Shown piece after piece: positions 35,352 through 44,776 of a stretch of DNA of 64,000 nt. A program made the position numbers and the translations under genes. Under the pieces are notes generated by a model. The model had not been told where the DNA came from, searched no databases, and saw nothing but the letters and a program-made list of their open reading frames with translations. How positions within the stretch are numbered: position 1 is the first letter of the stretch; the number at the start of each line of letters is the position of its first letter. Origin of the DNA: Paenibacillus montaniterrae (GTDB taxonomy: Bacteria > Bacillota > Bacilli > Paenibacillales > Paenibacillaceae); the NCBI RefSeq assembly GCF_018403185.1, contig NZ_BOSE01000011.1, positions 1 to 64,000 of the forward strand, read 5' to 3'.

Positions 35352-37964
35352 ATGAAACGCTCTTTATTTGGAATTGCAATGAAGATGTTATTTGCTAAGA
35401 AACAGCGTTTAATTCTAACTTGTATCGGTATTGCTGTTACCTTCGGTCTTATTATCGTTATAAGTTCGTTGTACAGTTCCATGGAGCGTTCCGTGCAAGA
35501 CACAATCAATAAGGAAATAGGAACGATTGATATCGTTGCAGGATATAGTCCATTCAAAGGGCAGCAAGAGAACAAATTATTGACAAAGGAACAGATCTCC
35601 AAATTGAGGAGTTTGGAGGGGGTTATTGAATCAGGAGAAGCGATCCAGCTTTTTGATATTGCATTAAATGGGATTGGACGGATGGATGGTATTAATTACC
35701 ATGCAGTTGAACCTAATGAATTGGCCCGCAACTACTATCAATTTACGAGAGAATTACAGCCTGAAGAGATTGTAATTACTGAGGAGCTGGCGAAACGCTG
35801 GGGAGTGGAAGCAGGGGATACGAAGGAGTTCTCGATAAGTGATGATATCGTACTGAAAAAAACAGTAGGTGAAATTATTCCTAATTATACATCGGGCCCT
35901 GCAGTAATTGTGCATATTGATGCCATTCGCCAACAATATGCGTTAGGTGAGGTTGCCAATGCTGTATATCTCATTCTGGCAGATGGTAAATCTGCTAACG
36001 CTGTGGCGGCAACGATTCGAGCAGAAATTGATGCGGATATGGATATCGCGTTGCGATCGGAGAGTACGACGTTTGTAAAGGAAATGACCATATTTAGATT
36101 TATAGCAATTGGCTTAGGAGGCGTATTATTACTAGTCTGCATCCTGTTTTTGACAAGCAGCTACAAATTTATGCTGCTTGGACGTGTGCGAGAATTATCA
36201 ACATTCCGCATGATAGGGGCTACTAAGCAGATCATTTATAAAATGGTCATGATGGAAGCAGCAGTGCTAAATTTGCTTGGCATTGTGCTTGGCGTTGGTA
36301 CAGGCATTCTTTTGTGTACGATCTCAACCTGGTTTATTGATTCAATGATGGGGATAGCTGTAAATAATGTGGAAATAGACTGGAAAGTCATCGCTATAAT
36401 CGCCGTGCTCGGCTGGGTAGTATTGACGTTGTCTGTAATTAGAATTGCCGTCACGACTGCTACCACTACTGCTCCTTTAGTTGCTGTTCGGTATAGCGAG
36501 CAGCAGGGATTAAATCGAGCGAGTGGATGGATCGCTGCGAGTCTATTTATAATTGGCTGTGTAATATTTTGCTTGGGATCGTTAGACCTAATTAGCAGCA
36601 GTGAACGCTTGCTCATTACACTGTTGGGCGGATTGTTAGCAGCAGTAGGGTGTATTCTTGGCACAGGATATATGATCCCTGTTATTTCTCGCAGCAGCGG
36701 CTGGTTTATTCGGAAGGTGGCTATTGCTGAAGCTTATTACGCAGTGAAGCAATTCGTAGCACTACGCAAACAAAATTCGTTCATTATTATGCTATTGGCA
36801 AGTATCGTGACAGCCTTTATTGCGATCCCGGTATTCATCGATAATCTAAACCGTGCAAATGCGGAGCAGGTTTTGCGCGAGCACATTACTCCGATTGTAA
36901 TTACAAAGAGGCCTGTTCCAATGTCTTCTAACGTAGTAGAGCAAGTACGTCAAGTGAACGGGGTTAAACAAGCGCTGCCAGTGAGTTCACCTCATGCTGT
37001 GCTTCTAGGAGATATGGATTATGGACGAGCTGATCCGAAATGGTTGCAGCGCAATAGTAATCCTCCTGAGCATTTTAATAAAGGCACTCCGTTATATAAT
37101 ACACATCAATATCAATGGATAGGCGTGGCGCAGACAGATTTAAAGTTGATGCAGCAGATGGGGTTGATAAAGGGGGAACATAAAGAGCTGTCGTCGGGGA
37201 TCGTCATACAACCGGAGTATGCTAAGCATATGGGCTTAAGCATAGGCGATTCCGTATATTTGCAAAGAACAAGTCTGGGTGAAAAATTAGAACAATCCGA
37301 GTTGCCCGTAAGTAGTGTGGCAAAGTTAGGATTTACTATAGATGAAACGCTGGGGTTAGTCGATTATCGAAATTCTAAGGCGTCATGGCTTGAGAGTGAA
37401 GCAAGTACCGGATCTAACGAGCTTGCACCTGCAACCATTTATGTACAAGTTAGCGGAGAGGCGGATATTGTTAGTGTAAGAATTGCATTACAGGAGCTGC
37501 TAAAAGATGATCCGCTAATTAAGGTTACGGATATTGATTCTGAGCTACTGCGCATCGCAGATCAATCAAGGGAACAATATACGATTTTGTGGGCGGTTAT
37601 GGCAATTTTTGTAATCGTGTCTATTGCCGGTATCATTAACACATTTGGCTCGACCTTTCATGCACATCGCAGAGAGTACGCCATCCTGCGCGCGATTCGT
37701 CTAACAGCAGCGAGGTTGAAATCGTTAATGATCGTACAAGGTCTATTGTATGCCATTGCTGCTATCGTTATAGGAATGTTGGCCGGTGCCTGGATTATTA
37801 TAGGAATATTTAGCGGCACCGATGAAATCAATGGATGGACGATAAACTGGTTTACTATAGCGTTGCCTATTGTCGTAGTGGTCGTTATATCACTTCTTGT
37901 ATCAATCTTGTATGCTAAACAGATCGCATCGAACTCCATAACTGAAGAATTAACTGTCAAGTAG
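35352..37964 (+). CDS. FtsX/MacB-type ABC transporter permease
   Basis: About 870 residues from the ATG at 35352, six bases after GGAGG; upstream ATGs at 35304 and 35349 are poorly placed. An N-terminal helix is followed by a large extracellular domain (to about 240), three helices of an FtsX core, four more central helices, a second extracellular domain, and a second FtsX core near the C-terminus (IINTFGSTFHAHRREYAILRAI). This eight-to-ten-helix, two-FtsX layout is that of LolCE/MacB-like and peptide-resistance permeases. It pairs with the ATPase 74 bases downstream. Confidence 0.87.
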   Translation: MKRSLFGIAMKMLFAKKQRLILTCIGIAVTFGLIIVISSLYSSMERSVQDTINKEIGTIDIVAGYSPFKGQQENKLLTKEQISKLRSLEGVIESGEAIQLFDIALNGIGRMDGINYHAVEPNELARNYYQFTRELQPEEIVITEELAKRWGVEAGDTKEFSISDDIVLKKTVGEIIPNYTSGPAVIVHIDAIRQQYALGEVANAVYLILADGKSANAVAATIRAEIDADMDIALRSESTTFVKEMTIFRFIAIGLGGVLLLVCILFLTSSYKFMLLGRVRELSTFRMIGATKQIIYKMVMMEAAVLNLLGIVLGVGTGILLCTISTWFIDSMMGIAVNNVEIDWKVIAIIAVLGWVVLTLSVIRIAVTTATTTAPLVAVRYSEQQGLNRASGWIAASLFIIGCVIFCLGSLDLISSSERLLITLLGGLLAAVGCILGTGYMIPVISRSSGWFIRKVAIAEAYYAVKQFVALRKQNSFIIMLLASIVTAFIAIPVFIDNLNRANAEQVLREHITPIVITKRPVPMSSNVVEQVRQVNGVKQALPVSSPHAVLLGDMDYGRADPKWLQRNSNPPEHFNKGTPLYNTHQYQWIGVAQTDLKLMQQMGLIKGEHKELSSGIVIQPEYAKHMGLSIGDSVYLQRTSLGEKLEQSELPVSSVAKLGFTIDETLGLVDYRNSKASWLESEASTGSNELAPATIYVQVSGEADIVSVRIALQELLKDDPLIKVTDIDSELLRIADQSREQYTILWAVMAIFVIVSIAGIINTFGSTFHAHRREYAILRAIRLTAARLKSLMIVQGLLYAIAAIVIGMLAGAWIIIGIFSGTDEINGWTINWFTIALPIVVVVVISLLVSILYAKQIASNSITEELTVK

Positions 37965-38037
37965 CCGAGGTGGTATATATGGATGATTTGCACTCAGTGA
38001 TATCACTTGCATCGAAAGTGCGTTAGGGGGAGTTATC

Positions 38038-38835
38038 GTGGAAGATTCAAATTCAATATTAGCAGTAAGAAATCTTACCAAAATATATGGAAAAGAACAG
38101 AATCAAGTTGTTGCGTTAGACCATGTGGATTTAGACTTGGCCGCTGGAGAGATTGTTATGATAATGGGGCCAAGCGGATCAGGCAAAACCACGCTGTTAC
38201 AGCTTCTTGGCGGGCTAGAACCGCCTTCGGAAGGCAGGATCAAGGTGACGGGTGGCGAATGGCAAAATTTCTATCTCGAACCAGAGGTCTCTCATTACCG
38301 ACGGGATATGATTGGGTTCGTATTTCAGTTTTTCAATCTTATTAGCTCACTAACGGCAGAGGAGAACGTGGCACTGCCACTCATTCTGGCAGGTCAACCC
38401 AAGAAGAAGGTTGCCGCCCTGACAGAAGAAATGCTGCATTTAGTAGGATTGTCAGAGCGAAGCAAGCATCGTCCAGCTGAGTTGTCAGGAGGACAGCAAC
38501 AGCGGGTTGCTATAGCACGTGCACTAATTCATAAACCAGCCATTCTGCTGGCTGATGAACCGACAGGCAATTTGGACTCAAGTAATTCAGCAGACATTCT
38601 TGAATTGCTTCTCAGCATGCGTGACCAGCTTGGACAATCCATGCTTATCGTAACTCATGATCCGTATGTGGCTACATATGGTGATCGTGTTGTTCTCTTT
38701 CGTGACGGTCGAATTGTAGACGAATACAGTGCGGAACATATTGTTGGAAATGACCGAAATGAGCGATCTATATACATTTTAGAGAGGCTGCAAGCAATTA
38801 GTAATAAACCGCGTAGTCATCAAGTATTAGCCTAG
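38038..38835 (+). CDS. LolD/MacB-type ABC transporter ATP-binding protein
   Basis: 265 residues from a GTG with GGGGGAG upstream. Walker A is GPSGSGKTT, the signature is LSGGQQQRVAIARAL, Walker B is ILLADEPTGNLDSSNS, and the H-loop is in VTHDPYVA. The Q-loop FVFQFFNLISSLTAEEN is typical of the LolD/BceA group. A C-terminal extension of about 40 residues is present. It drives the FtsX permease before it. No two-component system is adjacent, so the usual Bce-type link to a sensor is not shown here. Confidence 0.9.
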   Translation: MEDSNSILAVRNLTKIYGKEQNQVVALDHVDLDLAAGEIVMIMGPSGSGKTTLLQLLGGLEPPSEGRIKVTGGEWQNFYLEPEVSHYRRDMIGFVFQFFNLISSLTAEENVALPLILAGQPKKKVAALTEEMLHLVGLSERSKHRPAELSGGQQQRVAIARALIHKPAILLADEPTGNLDSSNSADILELLLSMRDQLGQSMLIVTHDPYVATYGDRVVLFRDGRIVDEYSAEHIVGNDRNERSIYILERLQAISNKPRSHQVLA

Positions 38836-38887
38836 TACCGTCTAGCTTGAAGAATAAAAGAGCCTATGACTTCAAAAGAGTTTAAAC

Positions 38888-38930
38888 GAAGAGAGCGATT
38901 TTCCTGTCCGGGAAAATCGCTCTCTTCTTA
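38888..38930. terminator. bidirectional terminator, inverted near-copy of the hairpin at 35185
   Basis: GAAGAGAGCGATTTTCC pairs perfectly with GGAAAATCGCTCTCTTC, loop TGTCCG, which is the reverse complement of the loop at 35203-35207. It separates the ABC ATPase gene from convergent acnA. Confidence 0.88.
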
Positions 38931-38940
38931 TTACATCAGG

Positions 38941-41652
38941 TTACATATTAGCGATCATTTGACGTAGTACTGTTTGCAGAATACCGCCATTATGGTAGTA
39001 GTCTACATCGACTAGCGAGTCAAGACGAACGATCGCGCTGAATTCGAAGCTTGTTCCATCCTCACGAGTAGCGGTCACTTTAACCTCTTGACCAGGCTGA
39101 ACCTCGTTGGACAGACCAACAATATCGAACGTTTCGCGTCCAGTAATGCCTAGTGATTTCCAGCTGTCGCCAGCTTTGAATTGCAGCGGAAGCACGCCCA
39201 TGCCTACAAGGTTGGAGCGGTGAATACGCTCAAAGCTTTCAGCGATAACTGCTTTTACGCCAAGCAGGTACGTACCTTTTGCCGCCCAGTCGCGGGAAGA
39301 ACCAGTACCGTACTCTTTGCCTGCGATAACGACAAGGTTTTTGCCTTCTGCCTGATACTTCATGGAAGCATCATAGATCGACATAACCTCATTGTCCGGC
39401 AAGTAAGTCGTTACGCCGCCTTCTGTTCCAGGTGCAACTGCGTTGCGGATACGAATGTTGGCAAATGTACCGCGCATCATGACTTCATGGTTACCGCGGC
39501 GAGAGCCGTAAGAGTTGAAGTCTTTGCGTTCTACGCCGTTTTCGATCAAGTATTTGCCTGCAGGGCTTGTAACGGTAATATTACCAGCAGGAGAGATGTG
39601 GTCTGTTGTTACAGAGTCTCCCATTAGTGCAAGCACGTTCGCGCCTTTAATGTCCGCAATATCGTTAAGATCGTTGCCAAGGTTCGAGAAGAACGGAGGG
39701 TTTTGAATATAAGTTGAGTTCTCATCCCACTCATAGCTTTCGCCTTCTGGCACGTCAATTGCGTTCCAGCGCTCATTTTGCGTAAATACATGCTCATATT
39801 TGCTGTGGAACATTTCAGGGTTAAGCGAAGCTGCAACCGCTTCTTTAATTTCTGCATTCGTTGGCCAGATGTCTTTCAAGTATACAGGCTGGCCTTGCTT
39901 GTCATGACCAATCGGATCGTTGGCAAGGTCGATGTTGACCGTACCTGCAAGCGCATAGGCAACAACAAGCGGTGGAGAAGCAAGATAGTTCGCTTTAACC
40001 TGAGCGTGAACACGACCCTCGAAGTTGCGGTTACCAGAAAGCACGGCAGCAACTGTCAAATCGTTGTCAGCAATCGCTTGGCTTACTTCCTCTGGAAGCG
40101 GACCGGAGTTACCAATACATGTCGCACAGCCATAGCCTGCAACGTGGAAGCCAAGTGCCTCAAGCGGCTCGATCAGGTTTGCTTTTTTCAAGTACTCCGT
40201 AACAACTAGCGAGCCTGGAGTAAGCGAGCTTTTGACGTAAGCCGGTTTTACCAGGCCACGCTCAACCGCTTTTTTCGCTACTAGACCAGCGCCAAGCATA
40301 ACGCTAGGGTTGGACGTATTCGTACAGCTTGTAATCGCAGCAATAACGACTGCGCCTGTTTTCAATTCTGTTTCCGCACCGTTAGGATGCTTGACTGGCA
40401 CGCTTTGCTCGATTTTCTCTTCCGTTAGGCCGTAGCCGCCTTTGTCGATCGGCTTGCGAATAATGTCATTGAATTCCTTCTTCATATTCGTAAGCTCTAC
40501 GCGGTCTTGCGGACGCTTAGGACCTGCAAGCGACGGTACGATTGTCGAAAGATCAAGCTCGATAATATCTGAAAATACAGGATCTGGCGTTTCGTCTGTG
40601 CGGAACATATCCTGTGCTTTGTAATAAGCTTCTACTAGTGCGATTTGCTCCTCGGAACGGCCCGTTTGACGAAGGAAAGACAAAGTTTCGCTGTCTACCG
40701 GGAAGAAACCGATTGTTGCACCATATTCAGGCGCCATGTTCGCTACCGTTGCACGGTCAGGCAAGGAAATATTGGATAGACCAGGACCGAAGAACTCGAC
40801 GAATTTGCCGACAACGCCTTTTTTACGAAGCATTTCTGTAACCGTAAGCGCAAGGTCAGTTGCAGTAGCACCTTCCGCAAGGCTGCCAGTAAGCTTGAAG
40901 CCGATAACCTCAGGCATAACGAAGTATAGAGGTTGTCCAAGCATTCCTGCTTCCGCCTCGATACCACCAACGCCCCAGCCGACAACGCCCAGACCGTTGA
41001 TCATCGTTGTATGGGAGTCAGTACCAACAAGCGAGTCAGGGTAAACAACTGTTTCGCCGTCGATTGTTTTCGTAGCGGCAACAGATGCCAAATACTCTAG
41101 GTTAACCTGGTGAACGATACCAGTCCCTGGAGGTACAGCACGGAAATTATCGAAGGCTGTTTGCGCCCAGCGAAGGAAGCGATAGCGTTCTTCGTTGCGT
41201 TCAAACTCTACCTTTGTATTGTATTCAAGCGCTTCAGGTGTACCGAACGCATCAACCATAACAGAGTGGTCGATTACAAGATCAACTGGTACAAGCGGGT
41301 TGATTTTTTTCGGATCTCCGCCAGCTTTTTTTACAGTGTCGCGCATTGCTGCAAGGTCAACGACAACCGGAACGCCGGTAAAGTCCTGCAGTACGATACG
41401 TGCTGGAATGAACGGAATTTCCTTGTCTTCGCGGCCGTTAGCCCAGTTAGCCAATTGCTTGACATGCTCAGGCGTAATCGCGCGACCGTCGAATTGACGA
41501 ACGGCTGCTTCAAGCAGCACCTTAATGGAGAATGGTAGCTTGGAAATGTCTTTAAAGCCTTGTTGTTCGAGTCCGCCAAGGTGGTAGTACGCATACTCTT
41601 TGCCACCAGACACAAGCGTGGAACGAACGGAATATTCGTTTTGTGTAGCCAT
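38941..41652 (-). CDS. acnA: aconitate hydratase
   Basis: About 903 residues, normal for AcnA/CitB. Iron-sulfur ligand cysteines are in ITSCTNTSNPSVMLGAG and GYGCATCIGNSGPL. Other family motifs are LVGTDSHTTMINGLGVVGWG and DSVTTDHISPAG, and the swivelling C-terminal domain has GKEYGTGSSRDWAAKG. It interconverts citrate and isocitrate in the TCA cycle; the apo-protein binds iron-responsive RNAs in relatives. The start is one of two adjacent ATGs (41655 or 41652), the second better spaced from AAGGAG. Confidence 0.96.
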   Translation of the reverse strand: MATQNEYSVRSTLVSGGKEYAYYHLGGLEQQGFKDISKLPFSIKVLLEAAVRQFDGRAITPEHVKQLANWANGREDKEIPFIPARIVLQDFTGVPVVVDLAAMRDTVKKAGGDPKKINPLVPVDLVIDHSVMVDAFGTPEALEYNTKVEFERNEERYRFLRWAQTAFDNFRAVPPGTGIVHQVNLEYLASVAATKTIDGETVVYPDSLVGTDSHTTMINGLGVVGWGVGGIEAEAGMLGQPLYFVMPEVIGFKLTGSLAEGATATDLALTVTEMLRKKGVVGKFVEFFGPGLSNISLPDRATVANMAPEYGATIGFFPVDSETLSFLRQTGRSEEQIALVEAYYKAQDMFRTDETPDPVFSDIIELDLSTIVPSLAGPKRPQDRVELTNMKKEFNDIIRKPIDKGGYGLTEEKIEQSVPVKHPNGAETELKTGAVVIAAITSCTNTSNPSVMLGAGLVAKKAVERGLVKPAYVKSSLTPGSLVVTEYLKKANLIEPLEALGFHVAGYGCATCIGNSGPLPEEVSQAIADNDLTVAAVLSGNRNFEGRVHAQVKANYLASPPLVVAYALAGTVNIDLANDPIGHDKQGQPVYLKDIWPTNAEIKEAVAASLNPEMFHSKYEHVFTQNERWNAIDVPEGESYEWDENSTYIQNPPFFSNLGNDLNDIADIKGANVLALMGDSVTTDHISPAGNITVTSPAGKYLIENGVERKDFNSYGSRRGNHEVMMRGTFANIRIRNAVAPGTEGGVTTYLPDNEVMSIYDASMKYQAEGKNLVVIAGKEYGTGSSRDWAAKGTYLLGVKAVIAESFERIHRSNLVGMGVLPLQFKAGDSWKSLGITGRETFDIVGLSNEVQPGQEVKVTATREDGTSFEFSAIVRLDSLVDVDYYHNGGILQTVLRQMIANM

Positions 41653-41678
41653 CATAAGTCTCCTTCTTCTAAAAAATT

Positions 41679-41755
41679 TACAGTTTCATCTAGTGGAACT
41701 GTATTTCAAAAAAACTTTATATCTATAGTATAGCGGTAAAGATGCATGGTCGTAA
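41679..41755 (-). promoter_or_regulatory. acnA promoter with downstream dyad
   Basis: On the minus strand TTACGA (41755-41750) and TATACT (41732-41727) are 17 bases apart, predicting +1 near 41720. A perfect dyad TACAGTT-N11-AACTGTA (41679-41703) lies 17-41 bases downstream of +1 and ends 24 bases before the ATG. It could be a repressor operator or an RNA stem. It does not match the CcpC site as I know it. From 41756 to 42007 I see only the upstream region of the amidase gene. Confidence 0.6.
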
Positions 41756-42007
41756 AGTGATTTTGTAAGCTTTCTCATAGCGAGTTCAAAAAAAACAGCT
41801 ATTAGAACCATATTCTCTCATAAATGGCTGCTGGAAGTGCAAGCAGAGCAAATTTACATGAATAGGCTAGCATGTGCATATAATGAAGCAGTTATTCATA
41901 TACGGTATTATGATGCTTATCCTATATCCAGGCAATACATCCGATTTACGGCTATGTGCGGTTAAGATTGGCAAGCGGTCACAAGGAAAAGTTTAAGGAG
42001 GGATAGA

Positions 42008-43258
42008 ATGAGCAGATCCACGGTAAATGTGAAGCGAAGAAGGAAAAGAACAAAAGGCAAGCAAGCCGTCATTCATGGTGTGCAACGCTCAGTAATGCTG
42101 GCAAGCAAGCAGCAGAGTGGCCTGCAATCAGGCGGCAGCACGAAGAAAAGTGCCAAGCAGCGCAAAGAGCCCGAGGAGAAAGCCGTAATCAAGGCGTCAC
42201 TTACACCGCTCGCCACCATGGCGCACAAGGATAAAAAAAGTCATTGGAAGCCTGTATTCGAGCAGTACATTACACGATACAATCAAGCGGAAATCGATCA
42301 GCACAGCCAGCGTTTGAACGAATATACGCTTGATCAACTGCATAATGAGCGGGTTGACGAACGGCTGCAGCGGCTGCGCGAGCGCGATCTGTACCGCGGA
42401 GCGCATGTTGCGGGCAGTGAATTGAAAGCGGAAATTGTAAGCATTAATGATTTGGAGCAGGAAGTCGTTTTAAATGTGAAATATCATTTAACGAGAAAAA
42501 TTTCTCAGGATGGCAAGCAGTATACGGAAGAGCGGCTCGATCAAGAGCGGCTATGGCTGATCAAGGACCACGAGGAGTGGAAAATTTCCCGTGTTGAGCC
42601 TATTGTGCCAGAACGAAAGCCGCGTCATGGAGGAGTTGTGCAGGATTGGACTGCAGCAGATCAAGAGGCAGTGGAGGAAGAGCCGGCTATCGCCCGTCCT
42701 TATCTAAATCCCGAGCTCATGTCTCAATTCCGCTACATAAGAGCAACCAACCGTTATCGCCGCGAGCAGGCCGTCGCCTATGCCGATGCGTGGTGGAATA
42801 AGCCAAATCCGAATTACGAGGAATTTGAAGCGAATTGCACCAATTACGTTTCACAATGTCTCTTTGCAGGCGAAGCGCCTATGCTCTATACTAATAGAAG
42901 AGATAATGGATGGTGGTACAAGGGCAGAGGGCCAAAGGGCAAGGAATGGTGGAGCTATAGCTGGGCAGTGTCTCGCTCACTGGCAGCTTTTCTTTCCAAA
43001 ACGCGCAGCTCGGGGCTTCGTGCAGTTGAAGTTAATGCTGCCGATCAGCTTGAGCTGGGAGATATTATTGTCTACGATTGGAACGGCAACAACAGCTTTC
43101 AGCATACGACCATCGTTACTGCGTTCGACAGCAAGGGTCAACCGCTCGTCAACGCCAATACGAATGCGAGCAGGCATCGCTTCTGGGATTACCAGGATTC
43201 CTATGCATGGACACCGAATACGCGTTATCGCTTCTTTCATATTAGCGACTTTATGTAA
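42008..43258 (+). CDS. amidase-domain protein (Amidase_6 type)
   Basis: 416 residues. A lysine/arginine-rich N-terminus without signal peptide is followed by a helical region with a repeated charged pattern (about 75-150). The C-terminal putative amidase domain (about 245-416) has ATNRYRREQAVAYADAWWNK, the catalytic-cysteine block NCTNYVSQCLFAG, LGDIIVYDW and the histidine block FQHTTIVT. Such proteins are common in spore-formers and are thought to act on wall peptides, possibly in the spore. TAAGGAGGG precedes the ATG. The role is inferred from the family only. Confidence 0.8.
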   Translation: MSRSTVNVKRRRKRTKGKQAVIHGVQRSVMLASKQQSGLQSGGSTKKSAKQRKEPEEKAVIKASLTPLATMAHKDKKSHWKPVFEQYITRYNQAEIDQHSQRLNEYTLDQLHNERVDERLQRLRERDLYRGAHVAGSELKAEIVSINDLEQEVVLNVKYHLTRKISQDGKQYTEERLDQERLWLIKDHEEWKISRVEPIVPERKPRHGGVVQDWTAADQEAVEEEPAIARPYLNPELMSQFRYIRATNRYRREQAVAYADAWWNKPNPNYEEFEANCTNYVSQCLFAGEAPMLYTNRRDNGWWYKGRGPKGKEWWSYSWAVSRSLAAFLSKTRSSGLRAVEVNAADQLELGDIIVYDWNGNNSFQHTTIVTAFDSKGQPLVNANTNASRHRFWDYQDSYAWTPNTRYRFFHISDFM

Positions 43259-43343
43259 ACCGACCTCGTATCTATCATTCATTTATCGCAACCAAAAGCA
43301 TTACGCATCAATGTGAAAAATGAAAGCGGCGGAGGACAAGTAA

Positions 43344-44456
43344 ATGGGAAGTAAAATTAAGGTGGGCCTTGTATACGGCGGCAAATCCGGCGAGCATGAA
43401 GTATCGCTGTCAACTGCATTCGCTGTATCCAAGGAATTTGATTATAGCAAATACGAAATTAAGCCATTCTATGTAACAAAGCAAGGGCAGTGGCTTTCAG
43501 GCCCGACGATGGTAGAGCCGCCCAAGGCAGCTGAGCAACTGCGTCTTGAGGCCGATCTGGCCCTTGCGAACGGCTCGACACACGCCGCGCTTTTTTCGGT
43601 GTTTGCCGCGTTGGACGGCATTGAGCACGACGAAAGAATCGACGTGATGTTTCCGCTGCTGCACGGTACATTTGGCGAGGACGGTACAATTCAGGGCTTG
43701 TTTGAAATGGCAAATATTCCGTATGTCGGTGCTGGCGTGCTTGCCTCGTCCGTTGGCATGGATAAAGTATTTATGAAAAAGGCATTTGCCGACGCAGGCT
43801 TGCCGCAATGCGTATTCCGCTACTTTACCAAAGCACAATGGAGCAAGCAGCAGGAATATTATTTGATGGAATGCGAAATAGCGCTTGGCTACCCATGCTT
43901 CGTCAAGCCGGCCAATCTTGGCTCAAGCGTCGGTGTTTCCAAAGCTAGCAACCGTCAGGAGCTGATCAAGGCGATTGATTACGCTTTTCGCTTTGATCGC
44001 AAGGTCATTATCGAGGAATTTATTGATGGTCGTGAAATTGAAGTGGCTGTGCTCGGCAATGATGAGCCGAAAGCATCAGTTGCTGGAGAAATTATATCTT
44101 CTAACGATTTTTATGATTATAAAGCGAAGTATATCGACGGAAAATCTCAAATGGCTATTCCTGCCGAGCTAAGCGAGCAGCAAATGAATGAGGTCAGAGA
44201 AATGGCCACAACGGCCTTTCTGGCGATTGACGGCTCCGGCTTGTCTCGCGTTGACTTCTTCCTGGAGCGAACTTCGGGGAAATGGTTCATTAACGAAGCC
44301 AACACCATGCCTGGCTTTACGCCGTTTAGCATGTATCCGCTGCTATGGCGCGAAACAGGCTTGAGCTATAAGGAATTACTGGATGAGCTTATCAATTTGG
44401 GCTTTGCCCGTCATGCTGACAAGCAGAAGATCAATTTTACCGGTGACTTGCAGTAG
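43344..44456 (+). CDS. ddl: D-alanine--D-alanine ligase
   Basis: 370 residues. N-terminal VYGGKSGEHEVSLSTA, PLLHGTFGEDGTIQGLFE, YVGAGVLASSVGMDK, the ATP-grasp core CFVKPANLGSSVGVSK and IIEEFIDGREIEVAV, and the end NEANTMPGFTPFSMYP. The omega loop reads FYDYKAKYIDG, the form that selects D-alanine rather than D-lactate, so this is not a VanA-type ligase. It makes D-Ala-D-Ala for peptidoglycan. GGAGGACAAG precedes the ATG. Confidence 0.95.
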   Translation: MGSKIKVGLVYGGKSGEHEVSLSTAFAVSKEFDYSKYEIKPFYVTKQGQWLSGPTMVEPPKAAEQLRLEADLALANGSTHAALFSVFAALDGIEHDERIDVMFPLLHGTFGEDGTIQGLFEMANIPYVGAGVLASSVGMDKVFMKKAFADAGLPQCVFRYFTKAQWSKQQEYYLMECEIALGYPCFVKPANLGSSVGVSKASNRQELIKAIDYAFRFDRKVIIEEFIDGREIEVAVLGNDEPKASVAGEIISSNDFYDYKAKYIDGKSQMAIPAELSEQQMNEVREMATTAFLAIDGSGLSRVDFFLERTSGKWFINEANTMPGFTPFSMYPLLWRETGLSYKELLDELINLGFARHADKQKINFTGDLQ

Positions 44457-44527
44457 CTCACGTTGACTAAGTATCCAATGCAATCATATCGTCATCAAAG
44501 TACAGCATATGCATCTTACTTCAAATA

Positions 44528-44579
44528 AAGCCCAGCAAATGAGCCTCCTCTTCAAGTAAAAGCTCAAATGCTGGGCTTT
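44528..44579. terminator. hairpin between ddl and the reversed repeat A copy
   Basis: AAAGCCCAGCAAATGAGC pairs with GCTCAAATGCTGGGCTTT over 18 bases with one mismatch. The right arm is also the 3' end of the reversed repeat A copy. It lacks a T-run but could end transcription from both convergent genes. Confidence 0.6.
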
Positions 44580-44765
44580 CAGGACCAAGAAGCTTGGACG
44601 ATACTAGAAAGCGAGGAGCGCAGCGTAGAGCAAAAGCTACGTGAGCACCTCCAATGTTTCTGCAGGAAACATACATCGGAAGCATAAGCTTTCGGTAGCG
44701 TTCAAGATTCGCCGTCGACTGAGCTACAGCGCAATTACTTCGTCATCAAAGTCGGATTTTTGAAC
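44562..44765 (-). repeat. repeat A, single reversed copy with an internal insertion
   Basis: Read on the minus strand it starts GTTCAAAAATCCGACTTTG and contains GTCGACGGCGAATCTTGAAC, GTGCTCACGTAGC, CTACGCTGCGCTCCTCG and AAGCTTCTTGGTCCTG, as other copies do. About 40 extra bases sit beside the apical hairpin and contain their own stem TGTTTCCTGCAGAAACA. The outer arms match each other poorly here. It lies between the convergent ddl and XRE genes. Confidence 0.8.
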
Positions 44766-44776
44766 TACCTTTACTG

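Noticed and set aside
39181..41538. Several plus-strand frames of 100-150 codons
   Set aside because: Antisense to acnA, which is clearly coding along its whole length.
43344..44456. Ddl as a vancomycin-resistance D-Ala-D-Lac ligase
   Set aside because: The omega loop has the tyrosine-containing YDYKAKY form of D-Ala-D-Ala ligases, and no vanH or vanX is nearby.
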